Assembly: GCA_949840955.1 (NCBI GenBank)
Contig: CATKXV010000003.1
Span: forward strand, 1-64,000
Origin: an uncultured Anaeroplasmataceae bacterium
GTDB taxonomy: Bacteria; Bacillota_I; Bacilli_A; Acholeplasmatales; Anaeroplasmataceae
Length of the DNA stretch: 64,000 bases
Reading direction: 5' to 3'
Positions 9,210 through 18,590 of the stretch are shown here, in pieces. Under the pieces are notes generated by a model, which made no database searches, was not told the DNA's origin, and worked only from the letters and a program-made list of their open reading frames with translations. Made by a program: the position numbers and the translations under genes. How positions within the stretch are numbered: the stretch's first letter is position 1; each line of letters opens with the position of its first letter.

Positions 9210-9986
9210 ATGCAAAATGAAAATGAACATACCTATGATAATGGATTTCATCCAAAAGAGGTTCATTTAAAGCCAAATTATAAATTTTATAATCAAAATA
9301 TTTTCTTCCGTTTTTTTGCTTGGCTAACGGTTGTATTAACAAGGCTATGGCTTATATTTCCTCGTTTCTTTATGGGAGTTAAAACCACAGGAAGAAAAAA
9401 TAAAAGAAAGGTTAAGGGAGCCATTATGGTCTCTAATCATATTCATCCCTTAGATGCCTTCTTTCTTGCTGCTTCTCTATATGGAAATAAGGTATACGTA
9501 ACTATGCTAGAAAGTAATTTAGGCTTTGGTTTTGTTTCAAGATATATGAGAATTGCTGCTGTACCTATTCCAACAGAGCGTAGGCAGATTAAAAGATTCA
9601 GTGAACAGACAGAGGCAGCATTAAAAAAAGGAAAGAATATCCTATTCTATCCTGAGGCAGCATTAATGCCATATTGTGATCATATAAGAAACTTTTTACC
9701 TGGTGCCTTTCACTATGCAGTAAGCTGTAATGCTCCAATCCTACCTTGCTGCTTCACATTTCATAAGCCAAAGGGGATACAAAAGATTTTTAGACGAAAA
9801 AAGCCTGTGGTTCATTGCCATTATCTAGAGCCCTACTTTATCACTCCTAAAGAGACAAGGAGAGAAACCCTAGAGACAACCACTCAAGAGGTACACGATA
9901 TCATCCATAAATTTTTTGTTGAGCATAGTGACTTTTATTATAAAGATGGTATAAAAATTAAGGATATGAACTCTATAAAAAAATAG
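9210..9986 (+). CDS. 1-acyl-sn-glycerol-3-phosphate acyltransferase-like protein (PlsC family)
   Basis: A protein of 258 aa. NHIHPLD is the H-x4-D acyltransferase motif, and FYPEAALMP is the EGT-like third block, here with EAA in place of EGT. A membrane-adjacent hydrophobic stretch (FFRFFAWLTVVLTRLWLIF) precedes the domain. It is expected to transfer an acyl chain to lysophosphatidate in phospholipid synthesis. ATG 9210 is favoured because AGGTG is about 6 nt upstream; GTG 9201 and ATG 9204 are alternatives. A TATAAT box is at 9186-9191. Confidence 0.82.
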   Translation: MQNENEHTYDNGFHPKEVHLKPNYKFYNQNIFFRFFAWLTVVLTRLWLIFPRFFMGVKTTGRKNKRKVKGAIMVSNHIHPLDAFFLAASLYGNKVYVTMLESNLGFGFVSRYMRIAAVPIPTERRQIKRFSEQTEAALKKGKNILFYPEAALMPYCDHIRNFLPGAFHYAVSCNAPILPCCFTFHKPKGIQKIFRRKKPVVHCHYLEPYFITPKETRRETLETTTQEVHDIIHKFFVEHSDFYYKDGIKIKDMNSIKK

Positions 9987-9998
9987 AGTTTTTATTTT
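9967..9998 (+). terminator. Terminator of the PlsC-family gene
   Basis: An ACTCTA/TAGAGT stem with an A-rich loop is followed by TTTTTATTTTT. The left arm overlaps the last codons of the gene. Confidence 0.6.
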
Positions 9999-10016
9999 TG
10001 TCTATTCCATCTTTTA

Positions 10017-10499
10017 TTATGAAAAAAGAAGCTCATAAATATCTAAATATGCATATGGAAATTGTCTTTCTCCTATTTTAGAAAATCCATATTTTTTATA
10101 TAAACGAACTGCCGCTTCATTACATGCATCAACTAAAATTCCAATTCCTCGCTTTTTCATTTTCCTTATCTCTTCTATCATGGAGTCTACTAAATATGAA
10201 GCAAAATGCCTCCCTTCATATTTTACCATAACTCTACCAAAGCTAAATAAATCCTCTTCGGAAAATGTTTGAGAAGGATAGTCTGAAATCGCAGGATAGA
10301 GGCTTGCATATCCTACGATTTCTTGGTCTTCTAAAATAATTCTTCCAAATCCATGCTCTATATCTTCCTTAATTAAATCATCTGTTGGATAATCCTCTAG
10401 CCAAATAGGTAAATTCTTTTGGATAATTCTTTGTTTTACCTCATTTTTCATTTGTATAATATATTCTAAATCTCTTATAGTAGCCGTTTTATAAATCAT
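10017..10499 (-). CDS. GNAT-family N-acetyltransferase
   Basis: A 160-aa single-domain GNAT protein. RVMVKYEGRHFASYLVDSM is the beta4-alpha3 acetyl-CoA region in a variant without the usual Q-x-x-G, and NEAAVRLYKKYGFSKIGE is the C-terminal signature. GGTGA lies 6 nt before the ATG, and a TATAAT box is at 10518-10523. Substrate unknown; it stands alone between convergent and divergent plus-strand genes. Confidence 0.82.
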   Translation of the reverse strand: MIYKTATIRDLEYIIQMKNEVKQRIIQKNLPIWLEDYPTDDLIKEDIEHGFGRIILEDQEIVGYASLYPAISDYPSQTFSEEDLFSFGRVMVKYEGRHFASYLVDSMIEEIRKMKKRGIGILVDACNEAAVRLYKKYGFSKIGERQFPYAYLDIYELLFS

Positions 10500-10642
10500 A
10501 TTGAATCACCATTACTTATTATACAGCTTTTGTCTAAAAAGAACAAATCCTTTTCTTTTTTGAAATAAAACCTAGTTTTTTAGAAAACTCATTTTCTTTA
10601 AAATCTAGTGGAAATATGCTATGATTAATTTAGGTGAAGCAT

Positions 10643-11566
10643 ATGGAAGAAATCAATTTGCAGTATCAAGATAAAAAGGCTGTTGCTAAAGGAGGTGCTT
10701 TAGGATTTTTTATAGGGCTAGCTGTAATCGTTCCTGGAATTAGTGGCTCTACTATAGCTATTATATTTAAATTATATGACAAGCTCTTATATGCTATGGG
10801 AAACATTTTCAAATCCTTTAAAGTTTGCTTCTTTTTTTTATTGCCTATAGGGATTGGAGGAATTATAGGCTTTACTTTAGGCTTTGTCGCAATACAAAAG
10901 CTAATCCATCTATTTCCTTTTGCCATAATGGCCTTTTTTGGTGGTTTAATGATTGGCGTTTTTCCTGCAATTTCCAGTGAAATAAAAAGAGAAAGGATAA
11001 CCTGTGCCAAAGTTTTTTTATTTCTTCTTGGATTTATCATTCCTATTCTCATTAGTATTTCTTCTATTTTTCTTCAGGGAGGAAACCAAACCTTAGAAGC
11101 CATAGAATTCTACCATTATATTTTATTTTTACTTTTAGGCTATATTATTGCTATAACACAAATCGTTCCAGGCTTAAGTGCCACTGCTGTATTAATGGCA
11201 TTTGGATATTTTAAGCCTCTCATTGATTCTGTTAGCCTATCCTATATTCAATCAAATTTACATATTCTTGGGATATATTTATGCTTAGGTATTGGATTTA
11301 TTATTGGTTTAATTACATTTTCCAGCTTCTTAACTTCACTTTTTAAAAAAAATAGAGTCTATTCCTTTTGTATGATTGTCGGTTTATCCTTAGGATCTAT
11401 TTTTACTATATTTTTCAATCCAGATATATATGAAATATATCAAGCTTGGATTTATGGTAATCTATCCTTTGGTTTAGACCTTAGCTTAGGCATTCTTCTA
11501 TTTATTATTGGAATTTTAATTTCTGCTAGTTTTTTAAAGTATGAAAAAAAGGAATTTAACTTATAA
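10643..11566 (+). CDS. DUF368 multi-pass membrane protein
   Basis: A protein of about 307 aa with roughly eight hydrophobic segments. The DUF368 hallmark appears near the N terminus (IVPGISGSTIAIIFKLYD) and is echoed in the second half as ITQIVPGLSATAVLMAFGYF, giving a pseudo-repeat typical of the family. Some DUF368 proteins have been described as undecaprenyl-phosphate (lipid carrier) translocases, so a cell-envelope lipid role is plausible by family only. ATG 10645 region is chosen with AGGTG 6 nt upstream; a GTG at 10634 is the less likely alternative. Confidence 0.88.
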   Translation: MEEINLQYQDKKAVAKGGALGFFIGLAVIVPGISGSTIAIIFKLYDKLLYAMGNIFKSFKVCFFFLLPIGIGGIIGFTLGFVAIQKLIHLFPFAIMAFFGGLMIGVFPAISSEIKRERITCAKVFLFLLGFIIPILISISSIFLQGGNQTLEAIEFYHYILFLLLGYIIAITQIVPGLSATAVLMAFGYFKPLIDSVSLSYIQSNLHILGIYLCLGIGFIIGLITFSSFLTSLFKKNRVYSFCMIVGLSLGSIFTIFFNPDIYEIYQAWIYGNLSFGLDLSLGILLFIIGILISASFLKYEKKEFNL

Positions 11567-11602
11567 ACTCAGGACTTTCTTTTGATTTCTTAAAAGTTGC
11601 AT

Positions 11603-11640
11603 AAAAAAAACCTCCGCTTATTGTATCCAATAAATGGGGG
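11603..11640 (-). terminator. Terminator of tRNA-Leu
   Basis: On the minus strand CC-CC and TTTATTG pair with CAATAA and GG-GG, and eight T residues follow. It lies 16 nt past the tRNA CCA end. Confidence 0.85.
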
Positions 11641-11655
11641 TAAGTTCATCAAATC

Positions 11656-11740
11656 TGGTGCGGGTAACAGGAATCGAACCTGCACTCCATGGGAACTAGA
11701 TTCTAAGTCTAGCGCGTCTGCCAGTTCCGCCATACCCGCA
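11656..11740 (-). tRNA. tRNA-Leu (anticodon UAG)
   Basis: An 85-nt class II tRNA with CCA encoded. The acceptor stem TGCGGGT pairs with ACCCGCA. The anticodon arm CTAGA-CTTAGAA-TCTAG gives UAG. A variable arm and the T-loop GGTTCGATTCC are present. It has its own promoter and terminator. Confidence 0.97.
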
Positions 11741-11762
11741 TATTTTTCTTAACGCAATATGT

Positions 11763-11792
11763 ATTATATACTAGAATATAAATTAAAGTCAA
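11763..11792 (-). promoter_or_regulatory. Promoter of tRNA-Leu
   Basis: On the minus strand TTGACT is followed after 18 nt by TATAAT, about 22 nt before the tRNA 5' end. Confidence 0.75.
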
Positions 11793-11835
11793 GAAAAATC
11801 GTAATTTTCCATTTAAAAAATTGTAAATGAATATT

Positions 11836-12324
11836 CTATAAAATCATTTCATAATCCATATAATTTCCAGCTAAGGGGGTTTCATCATTTTTTCTTTCCC
11901 TTATGAAATGAAATCCTACACTTTCATAATTCCGTTGTGCAGGAATAAAATTCGCACTTGTGGTCACAATAATCTTTTTCAAGTCACTATATTGGCTTTT
12001 GATTCTTTGAATGGCTTCCTTTAAAAGAATGTGTCCATATCCCTTTCCCTTATATTGGGTAAGGATACAATTGTGGCCAATTTCTATATAATTTGGTCGT
12101 TTTCTAGGATCCCACGAGATATGTCCAATAGGCACCCCATCTAAAACTAGAATAAATCCACATGAATTTGTGTATTTTAAATGATCAAAAAAATAGGTAT
12201 CATATTCCTGCCAATCTCTCTCCCAATATTTTTTACAATAGGTATTAAAAGAATAGGCATCAAGAAGCTGTTTATATAAAATTCCTCTTTCAAATTCTTT
12301 AAACTCTTTAAATTCTATTTTCAT
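11836..12324 (-). CDS. GNAT-family N-acetyltransferase
   Basis: A 162-aa GNAT protein. The acetyl-CoA motif is QYKGKGYGHILLKEAI (matching Q/R-x-x-G-x-G), with TTSANFIPAQRNYESVGF as the C-terminal strand-helix. AGGAG is present but about 12 nt upstream, so the start is less certain. It lies next to rsmH but with a gap; substrate unknown. Confidence 0.83.
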   Translation of the reverse strand: MKIEFKEFKEFERGILYKQLLDAYSFNTYCKKYWERDWQEYDTYFFDHLKYTNSCGFILVLDGVPIGHISWDPRKRPNYIEIGHNCILTQYKGKGYGHILLKEAIQRIKSQYSDLKKIIVTTSANFIPAQRNYESVGFHFIRERKNDETPLAGNYMDYEMIL

Positions 12325-12372
12325 TATGAGCCAGCTCTCCTTTCTATACCATCTGCAAGCTGAATAAGACCA

Positions 12373-13296
12373 CTATTTTTTTCTTAATACTCTCATTTTT
12401 GCACTATGAGAACGATTGTTGCTTGCTATTTCTTCCTCGTTTGGTAGCATTGGCTTTCTTGTTATAAGCTCAAACGGAGCCTCATCCTTGATCAGTATAG
12501 GTACCCCCTTTGGGACATATATAGTACTTTTTTCTCTAAATATTGTTTTACAAATTCGGTCCTCTAAGGAATGAAACGTAATGACTACTGCTCTACCATC
12601 TGATTTTAACAACCCTAAAGCAATGGACAAGCTATCCTCAAATACCCTTAGTTCATCATTCACTGCTATTCTTAAGGCCTGAAAGGTTTGTTTCGCTGGA
12701 TGGCCCTTTTTCTTCAACACCTTAGCTGGTAAAGCACTTTTAATAGCTTCAACTAGCTCTAATGTCGTTTCTATCGGTTTATCTTTCCTTATTTCCTCTA
12801 TCCTTTTTGCAATAGGCCTTGCAAAAGGCTCTTCCCCATAGCGATAAAGAATTTGAGCGATATCCTCAACCGAATATTGATTTACTATTGTATATGCAGA
12901 TAATTCCTGATGTTGATTCATTCTCATATCTAAAGGAGCATCAAGCCTATAAGAAAAACCTCTTTCTTGCATATCTAATTGGAACGAGGATACACCTAAA
13001 TCATAAAGTATTCCATCAATATGACTTACACCATAGGCAGCCAATTTTTCCTTCAATTCCACAAAGTTTGCTTGAATAAAGGTATAATTTTTCCCTACAG
13101 CATCTAATTTTTCTTTAGCTCTTATAAAAGCATAATCATCTTGATCAAAGCAATATAAATGTCCTGTAGTAAGCTTAGATAGAATGAGTGCACTATGTCC
13201 TCCACCACCTGTTGTAGCATCAACATAGATTCCATCTGGCTTTATATCCAGCATGTCTACAGCTTCTTTTAATAAAACCGTTGTATGATTGAACAT
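12373..13296 (-). CDS. rsmH: 16S rRNA (cytosine(1402)-N4)-methyltransferase RsmH
   Basis: A 307-aa protein of family length. It starts [16 protein letters not shown], and [10 protein letters not shown] is the SAM-binding motif. [14 protein letters not shown] and [10 protein letters not shown] are diagnostic of RsmH/MraW. It makes m4C1402 in the decoding centre. The frame is open 12 codons further upstream, but AGGAG 8 nt before 13296 fixes the start. In most Firmicutes rsmH heads the division/cell-wall cluster with mraZ and ftsL; here it stands apart from any such genes. Confidence 0.95.
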   Translation of the reverse strand: MFNHTTVLLKEAVDMLDIKPDGIYVDATTGGGGHSALILSKLTTGHLYCFDQDDYAFIRAKEKLDAVGKNYTFIQANFVELKEKLAAYGVSHIDGILYDLGVSSFQLDMQERGFSYRLDAPLDMRMNQHQELSAYTIVNQYSVEDIAQILYRYGEEPFARPIAKRIEEIRKDKPIETTLELVEAIKSALPAKVLKKKGHPAKQTFQALRIAVNDELRVFEDSLSIALGLLKSDGRAVVITFHSLEDRICKTIFREKSTIYVPKGVPILIKDEAPFELITRKPMLPNEEEIASNNRSHSAKMRVLRKK

Positions 13297-13397
13297 AGAG
13301 ATATCTCCTTTCATATCCGACATTGAATTCATTATAACATATTATCCAATCAATGTCATTGTATAAGTATAAAACTAATAAATAATTTCTCTAAATA

Positions 13398-13426
13398 GAA
13401 AATAGACACCCTTCGTGTCTATTTTC
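13398..13426. terminator. Terminator hairpin after rpmF
   Basis: A perfect 12-bp stem (GAAAATAGACAC/GTGTCTATTTTC) with a 5-nt loop lies between rpmF and the rsmH promoter region. T-rich ends on both strands make it usable in either direction; it probably ends the yceD-rpmF transcript. Confidence 0.75.
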
Positions 13427-13456
13427 TACTCATAATATTTACTTATTTCTTCAATA

Positions 13457-13651
13457 TTATTCTTCAGTCTTCTCAGCTTTAGGAGCAACAACTAACTTAC
13501 CCTTATAAAAACCACAGTTTGAGCAAACTCTATGAGATAGAGTTAATTCACCACAGTTTGGACAAGTAATCATTCCAGGAACCTTTAAAGCTTGATGAGA
13601 ACGTCTAATTGCCTTTTTCATCTTAGAAGTTCTACGAAAAGGTACTGCCAT
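13457..13651 (-). CDS. rpmF: Ribosomal protein bL32
   Basis: A 64-aa protein. [20 protein letters not shown] is the conserved basic start. Two CxxC motifs, CPNCG and CSNCG, mark this as the zinc-binding (non-paralogue) form of L32. A short charged tail follows KLV. It sits downstream of the DUF177 gene, a pairing conserved across bacteria. Confidence 0.97.
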   Translation of the reverse strand: MAVPFRRTSKMKKAIRRSHQALKVPGMITCPNCGELTLSHRVCSNCGFYKGKLVVAPKAEKTEE

Positions 13652-13663
13652 ACATTACACCTC

Positions 13664-14119
13664 CTATAATAAATCCTTCAGTTTAGCAAAAGCTGGATTA
13701 ATTCCATCATCTTCATCCTCAAAAGAATCCTCCTCAAAGCTTACTCCATCTGCATATACCGTCATAGGCTTATGAATTAAGACATTGGTTAAAACAGCCT
13801 CCTTAGTATCTAAGGTTTGATCTGCAATAATAAAAGAATCCTCTATCGTATCATCTGTTGTAAAAATCTCTTCTGCCTCAGCTGAAATTGTATAAGGTAC
13901 ATCCTGTAAAGTAATTGCACATTGCATTACCAAATCCACCTTAAAGCGAAAGGAAATCCAATATGTATCCAAGCCTCGCTCATGTATCTCATATTCTACC
14001 AATACCTCAGATAAGCTTTTTATATCTTCAAAACCTGTGAGTTCCTCTGATAAATCTAAATTTTCTGTTATCTTATAAGGCATAGAAAGCTTATGCAATT
14101 GAGCTAAAGTTAAACGCAT
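13664..14119 (-). CDS. YceD family (DUF177) protein
   Basis: A 151-aa protein. The weak YceD pattern is visible: LVMQCAITLQDVPYTISAEAEEIF, where the single Cys matches the family's conserved C-x-R/L-T/C region, and a highly acidic stretch (FEEDSFEDEDDG) before a conserved NPAFAKLKDLL end. YceD proteins are cotranscribed with rpmF and linked to 23S rRNA and ribosome metabolism. An ideal promoter lies upstream. Confidence 0.85.
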   Translation of the reverse strand: MRLTLAQLHKLSMPYKITENLDLSEELTGFEDIKSLSEVLVEYEIHERGLDTYWISFRFKVDLVMQCAITLQDVPYTISAEAEEIFTTDDTIEDSFIIADQTLDTKEAVLTNVLIHKPMTVYADGVSFEEDSFEDEDDGINPAFAKLKDLL

Positions 14120-14141
14120 AAAATCACCTCAAGCATTCATA

Positions 14142-14170
14142 ATTATATAAATTTTAGGTAGAAAAGTCAA
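14142..14170 (-). promoter_or_regulatory. Promoter of yceD-rpmF
   Basis: TTGACT, a 17-nt spacer and TATAAT are seen on the minus strand, 22 nt upstream of the yceD ATG. Confidence 0.8.
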
Positions 14171-14198
14171 GAAATATTTGTATTTTACACATTTATTG

Positions 14199-14232
14199 AA
14201 AAAAAGGGCTTAAGCCTCTGAGGTTTAAGTCC
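14199..14232 (-). terminator. Terminator after LRR fragment
   Basis: On the minus strand GG-CTTAA-CCTC pairs with GAGG-TTAAG-CC and seven T residues follow. It lies just beyond the LRR fragment's stop. Confidence 0.8.
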
Positions 14233-14249
14233 TTCATTGAATCTCTTCT

Positions 14250-14657
14250 TTACCATTTTGTAATGGTATCATCTACATAATGCCAGTATTTTCCTACTTC
14301 TATTGGAGCCTCTTCACTATAAAAATATAAAACATTTTCAGTTAAGGTTCCATTTTCTGATCCCATAGAAATACTCATCCAATTTTCTTTTGTACCACGA
14401 TAAAATACTTGCTTTAAAGCCGTTGTATCTCTAAAAGCATTCCCTCGTATATTTACATTTTTGTTGAGGAATATGGTTTCTAAATTGGTACAATTAGAAA
14501 AGCAATAGGATGGAAAATTAGAGCAATCTGATAAATCAATTTCTTTCAAAGAGGTCATATTCTTAAATTCATAGGAAGAAAGCCCAGTTTTCAACCTCCA
14601 AATGAAAAACCCTTTAGCTTTTCTAGGATTTTCTCCAAGTCCAACTAAAGGATTCAC
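14250..14657 (-). pseudogene. Truncated BspA-type leucine-rich-repeat protein
   Basis: About 135 aa remain. Residues 25-110 are LRR_5-type repeats (FKNMTSLKEIDLSDCSNF, FSNCTNLETIFL, FRDTTALKQVFYRG). They end with the module common in BspA-like surface proteins, GKYWHYVDDTITKW. A normal member would have a signal peptide and many more repeats. Here the 5' end starts from an unconvincing GTG next to the preceding gene's stop, and there is no signal sequence. Most likely the 3' remnant of a larger secreted adhesin-like gene, still followed by its terminator. A short functional protein is less likely. Confidence 0.6.
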
Positions 14658-14661
14658 TTCA

Positions 14662-15075
14662 TTATGCCTTATTTTTCTTCATAGCAATATGCTCTATTCC
14701 TGCTTCCATAAATCTTTGACCATAGGCTATATATCCCAAGGCTTCATAAAAGCTCTGTGCATGAGCTTGAGCATGAATTTGAATTTCAACAGAATGCATA
14801 GGAATTTGTAATTCTGCATATTGCATAATTTTCTTCCCATAGCCCTGATTCCGATATTTCCTTTGAACACAAACTCTACCAATTCCAATGGGATTCGTTA
14901 AAGAAACTCTAGCATAAGCAATTAATTCCAGGCTTTGATAGATACAGCAATGAAGATATCTTCCCTCATCTGCTTCAATTTCCTCCTCAATTGGTACACC
15001 CTGCTCCTCTATAAATACTTTTGTTCGAAGCTCAATAATATCTCTTGTTATATCATTATAATTTCTATACTCCAT
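14662..15075 (-). CDS. GNAT acetyltransferase, ElaA-like
   Basis: A protein of about 137 aa. RTKVFIEEQGVPIEEEIEADE is the ElaA-type N terminus. RVCVQRKYRNQGYGKKIMQYA is the acetyl-CoA loop, and HAQAHAQSFYEALGYIAYG the C-terminal block. The ATG at 15075 has AAGGGGA about 6 nt upstream and slightly precedes the stop of the ABC-F gene, so translation is coupled. Substrate unknown. Confidence 0.85.
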   Translation of the reverse strand: MEYRNYNDITRDIIELRTKVFIEEQGVPIEEEIEADEGRYLHCCIYQSLELIAYARVSLTNPIGIGRVCVQRKYRNQGYGKKIMQYAELQIPMHSVEIQIHAQAHAQSFYEALGYIAYGQRFMEAGIEHIAMKKNKA

Positions 15076-15076
15076 A

Positions 15077-16621
15077 CTATTCCCCTTCAAATTTCAACTC
15101 TAAATCAACTAATCCATCATAAAATTCTGGTTCATGAGTTACTAATATGACACTTCCAGGAAATTCATTTATGCTGTCCCACAATTCTGACTTAGAATAA
15201 ATATCTAAATGATTTGTTGGTTCATCAAAAATCAAGACATTACTTTTTTTCATTGTCATAAGTGCAAGCCGAACCTTGGTTTGTTGTCCTCCAGACAAAT
15301 TTGCCATAGGCTGTAAGGAAAGTTCTCCTTTAATTCCAGCTGTCGCTAAAATACTTCTTAGCTCCCCATCTGTTTTCATGGGATAATATCTTCTCAAATA
15401 GCTAATCGGTGTTGTGATGGAATCATATTCCTCTTCCTGTGAAAAATAATTCAAATCAGCAGAGGGGCTCCATATATAATCTCCACCAAGCTTTGGCAAT
15501 ATTCCTAAAATACTTTTTAAAATCGTTGATTTTCCTATCCCATTATGTCCTAAAATAACAACCTTTTCATTATGCTTTAATAAAAAATCTATATTAGACA
15601 AAACAGGCTTTTGGTTATAGCCAACTGTAAGCTTTTGTAGCTTTAAAACCTCATCTCCCAAATCCTTAGAGTAGGGAAATCTCAAATGCATTGGCTCATG
15701 ATGAAGAGGCTTTTCTAAAACCTTAACTCGCTCTAGCATCTTTCTTCTAGATTTTGCTTGCTTCGAGGTTGTAGCTCGAACAATATTTTTTTGAATGAAT
15801 TCCTCTGTCTTTTTAATCCATTTCTTTTGATTTTCAAAGGCATTCTTATATTGTTCATCCCGGAGAGCCTTTTCCTTTACATACAAATCATATTTCATCT
15901 TATAACGAACCATTTCTTTATTAGATAAGCAATACACAATATCTCCTATGGCTCTTAAAAAATCCTCATCATGACTTATAACTACAAAGGCTTTATCAAA
16001 ATCCTGAAGATACTTAGCCAGCCATTCAATATGAGCTGTATCTAAAAAATTGGTTGGCTCATCCATTAGGAGTACATCGGGAGCCTCTAATAAAAGCTTA
16101 GCCAAATAGACCTTTGCTCGCTGTCCACCACTCAAATGGTTTAAAAGGGTATCCATACCATAGCTCGCAATCCCTAATCCATTGACAACATTTCCCAAGG
16201 TTGAACTCATTTGATAAAAATTCTTTTCCTCTAGCTCCTCTTGAATGCTTTGTGCCCTAGACAAATACTTATCATAGTCCTTTTCCTCACAGGTACAAAG
16301 AGCTTCATAATAAGAATTCATTTGCTTTTCTTTTTCTAATAGTGGAGCAAATACCTCTGTTAAATAATCATAAATAGAAATATCTTTTTTTACCTTAAGC
16401 TGTTGATCTAAATAGCCATAGGTTACATGATTTAACCAAACTATGCTTCCAGCATCGGGGATTAAATTTTTGGCAATTAGATTCATAAAAGTAGATTTCC
16501 CACAACCATTATCTCCAACCAATATGATATGCTCCTTGGGTTGAATACGGAAATTCACTTTATTATATAACCCTTTATCAGCATATTTGAACTCTAATCC
16601 TTCAACCTCTAACAATCCCAT
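15077..16621 (-). CDS. ABC-F family ATPase (ribosome-associated type)
   Basis: A protein of about 514 aa with two ABC domains and no membrane segments. Domain 1 has GDNGCGKS, LSGGQRAKVYLAKLL and LLMDEPTNFLD. A basic coiled linker (about residues 240-310, KKWIKKTEEFIQ and SRRKMLERVK) follows. Domain 2 has GHNGIGKS, LSGGQQTKVRLALM and LIFDEPTNHLD. The paired domains and linker are the ABC-F pattern of translation factors and ribosome-protection proteins; a resistance role cannot be told from sequence. AGGAGG 7 nt before ATG 16621 sets the start. Confidence 0.9.
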   Translation of the reverse strand: MGLLEVEGLEFKYADKGLYNKVNFRIQPKEHIILVGDNGCGKSTFMNLIAKNLIPDAGSIVWLNHVTYGYLDQQLKVKKDISIYDYLTEVFAPLLEKEKQMNSYYEALCTCEEKDYDKYLSRAQSIQEELEEKNFYQMSSTLGNVVNGLGIASYGMDTLLNHLSGGQRAKVYLAKLLLEAPDVLLMDEPTNFLDTAHIEWLAKYLQDFDKAFVVISHDEDFLRAIGDIVYCLSNKEMVRYKMKYDLYVKEKALRDEQYKNAFENQKKWIKKTEEFIQKNIVRATTSKQAKSRRKMLERVKVLEKPLHHEPMHLRFPYSKDLGDEVLKLQKLTVGYNQKPVLSNIDFLLKHNEKVVILGHNGIGKSTILKSILGILPKLGGDYIWSPSADLNYFSQEEEYDSITTPISYLRRYYPMKTDGELRSILATAGIKGELSLQPMANLSGGQQTKVRLALMTMKKSNVLIFDEPTNHLDIYSKSELWDSINEFPGSVILVTHEPEFYDGLVDLELKFEGE

Positions 16622-16674
16622 CAGCGCACCTCCTAACATAAGATAGGGTCTATGAAGCCATAGACCGAATCCAA

Positions 16675-18573
16675 TTATTTCTTTTCTTTGACATGGTTTT
16701 GAATGAGCTTTACAAAATCCTCAATCAAAACAGTAACTTGTTCTTGCTTTCCGTAAGGACGATAGGTTACTGTATTCGTATCCATTTCCTTATCTCCTAA
16801 TACAAGCGTATAAGGGATTTTCTTTGTTTGAGCCTCACGAATTTTATAGCCTAGCTTCTCATCTCTAAAATCATTTTCATAGCGAATGCCTGCTTCATTA
16901 AAGCATTCATTCAGCTTTTTACAAAATTCCTTATGCTTTTCTGATACAGGAATAAGCTTTACCTGAACTGGAGCTAGCCAAGTTGGGAACGCTCCTGCAT
17001 AGTTTTCAATAAGAATACCAATAAAGCGTTCTAAAGACCCAAAGCACGCTCTATGAATCATGATAGGTGTCTTTTTTGTTCCATCCTCCGCAATGTATGT
17101 ACAATTGAAGCGTCCTGGAAGCTGCATATCTAATTGTACAGTACCACATTGCCAAATACGATTCATAGAATCTCTTAGCTTGAAATCTAATTTAGGGCCA
17201 TAGAAAGCCCCATCTCCTGGATTGATTTTAAAGCTATGGCCTGTAGCTAGACAAGCAGCTTCTAGTGCCTTTTCTGCCTCATTCCATACCTCGATTTCAC
17301 CAATAAAATTTTCTTCTGGTCTAGTTGATAATTCAATGGAATAGTCTAAAGCAAAAATAGAATATACATAATCATATAAATCAAGAATTCGAGCAACCTC
17401 TTCACCAACTTGATCCTCTCTAAGCATAATATGGGCATCATCTTGAGTAAATCCACGAACTCTAAAAAGTCCCGTTAATGCTCCACTTGCCTCATAACGA
17501 TGTACATTCCCAAGCTCAGAATAACGTAAAGGCAATTCCTTATAGGAATGTAAATCATTTTTATAAACCAAAATTGCACCTGGACAATTCATTGGCTTAA
17601 TCGCAAAGGTTCCATCCTCAACTTCTATTGTAAACATATCCTCCTTGTAATGCTCCCAATGTCCTGAGGTTTCCCATAGCTCACGATTTAGCATAATCGG
17701 TGTATTTATGGTCTGATATCCTCTTTTTTTATGAAGGTCTAACCAGAAGTCCTCTAGGGTTCTTCTTAGCTGATAGCCCTTAGGAAGCCAAAAAGGAAGA
17801 CCTGGACCATATTCAGACAGCATAAACAAGTCTAACTCCTTACCCAGTTTTCGATGATCTCTTTTCTTTCGCTCCTCGAGGATATGGAGATGGGTCTCCA
17901 GTGCTTCTGGGTTAGCAAAGCAGGTACCATAAATACGAGTAAGCATTTCATTTTTAGAATCTCCACGCCAATAGGCACCAGAAACATTTAAAAGCTTAAA
18001 ATTCTTTAAAAGACCTGTAGAAATTACATGTGGGCCTCTACACACGTCTTTATAGTCTCCCTGTTCATAAATACCAACCTTTGTATCCTCAACTGCATCG
18101 ATGAGCTCACATTTAAATTTGTCAGAAGCAAATTGTTTCTTTGCCTCCTCCTTTGTCAATGTATAATGTGTTAAAGAAATATTTTCCTTAACGATCTTTT
18201 TCATTTCTGCCTCAATTTTTGGCAAATCCTCTAACGTAATCGGCTCACTCACCTTAAAATCATAATAGAAGCCTTCCTCTATTGCAGGACCAACTCCAAA
18301 GCATGTATCAGGATATAATCTATGCATTGCATGAGCAAGTAAATGCGCACAGGAATGATTTAAAACATCCATAGCTTCACTATCCTCTAATAAAATAAGC
18401 TCAAGCCTACAATCCTTTAATAAAGGTGTTTTTAAATCAACTAAAGCATCATCCACCTTAGCTACACAAGCCTTCTTAGCAAGACTTGGTGACAACTCCT
18501 TAGCCACCTCAATTACAAGCTTTCCTTCCTCAATCTCTTTAATACTTCCATCCTTTAAACTAACCTTCAACAT
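16675..18573 (-). CDS. thrS: Threonyl-tRNA synthetase
   Basis: A 632-aa protein of family length. The TGS domain is at 1-60. The editing domain carries SCAHLLAHAM and CRGPHV. The class II catalytic core has FAIKPMNCPG, FRVRGFTQDDAHI and HRACFGSLERFIG, and the anticodon-binding domain is at the end. It is downstream of a T-box leader and a GNAT gene, and so is expected to be induced by uncharged tRNA-Thr. Confidence 0.97.
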   Translation of the reverse strand: MLKVSLKDGSIKEIEEGKLVIEVAKELSPSLAKKACVAKVDDALVDLKTPLLKDCRLELILLEDSEAMDVLNHSCAHLLAHAMHRLYPDTCFGVGPAIEEGFYYDFKVSEPITLEDLPKIEAEMKKIVKENISLTHYTLTKEEAKKQFASDKFKCELIDAVEDTKVGIYEQGDYKDVCRGPHVISTGLLKNFKLLNVSGAYWRGDSKNEMLTRIYGTCFANPEALETHLHILEERKKRDHRKLGKELDLFMLSEYGPGLPFWLPKGYQLRRTLEDFWLDLHKKRGYQTINTPIMLNRELWETSGHWEHYKEDMFTIEVEDGTFAIKPMNCPGAILVYKNDLHSYKELPLRYSELGNVHRYEASGALTGLFRVRGFTQDDAHIMLREDQVGEEVARILDLYDYVYSIFALDYSIELSTRPEENFIGEIEVWNEAEKALEAACLATGHSFKINPGDGAFYGPKLDFKLRDSMNRIWQCGTVQLDMQLPGRFNCTYIAEDGTKKTPIMIHRACFGSLERFIGILIENYAGAFPTWLAPVQVKLIPVSEKHKEFCKKLNECFNEAGIRYENDFRDEKLGYKIREAQTKKIPYTLVLGDKEMDTNTVTYRPYGKQEQVTVLIEDFVKLIQNHVKEKK

Positions 18574-18590
18574 AATTTCATTCTCCTTGT

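Noticed and set aside
16647-16666. Terminator between thrS and the ABC-F gene
   Set aside because: A GGTCTATG/CATAGACC hairpin exists but has no T run on either strand. At most it slows or protects the message.
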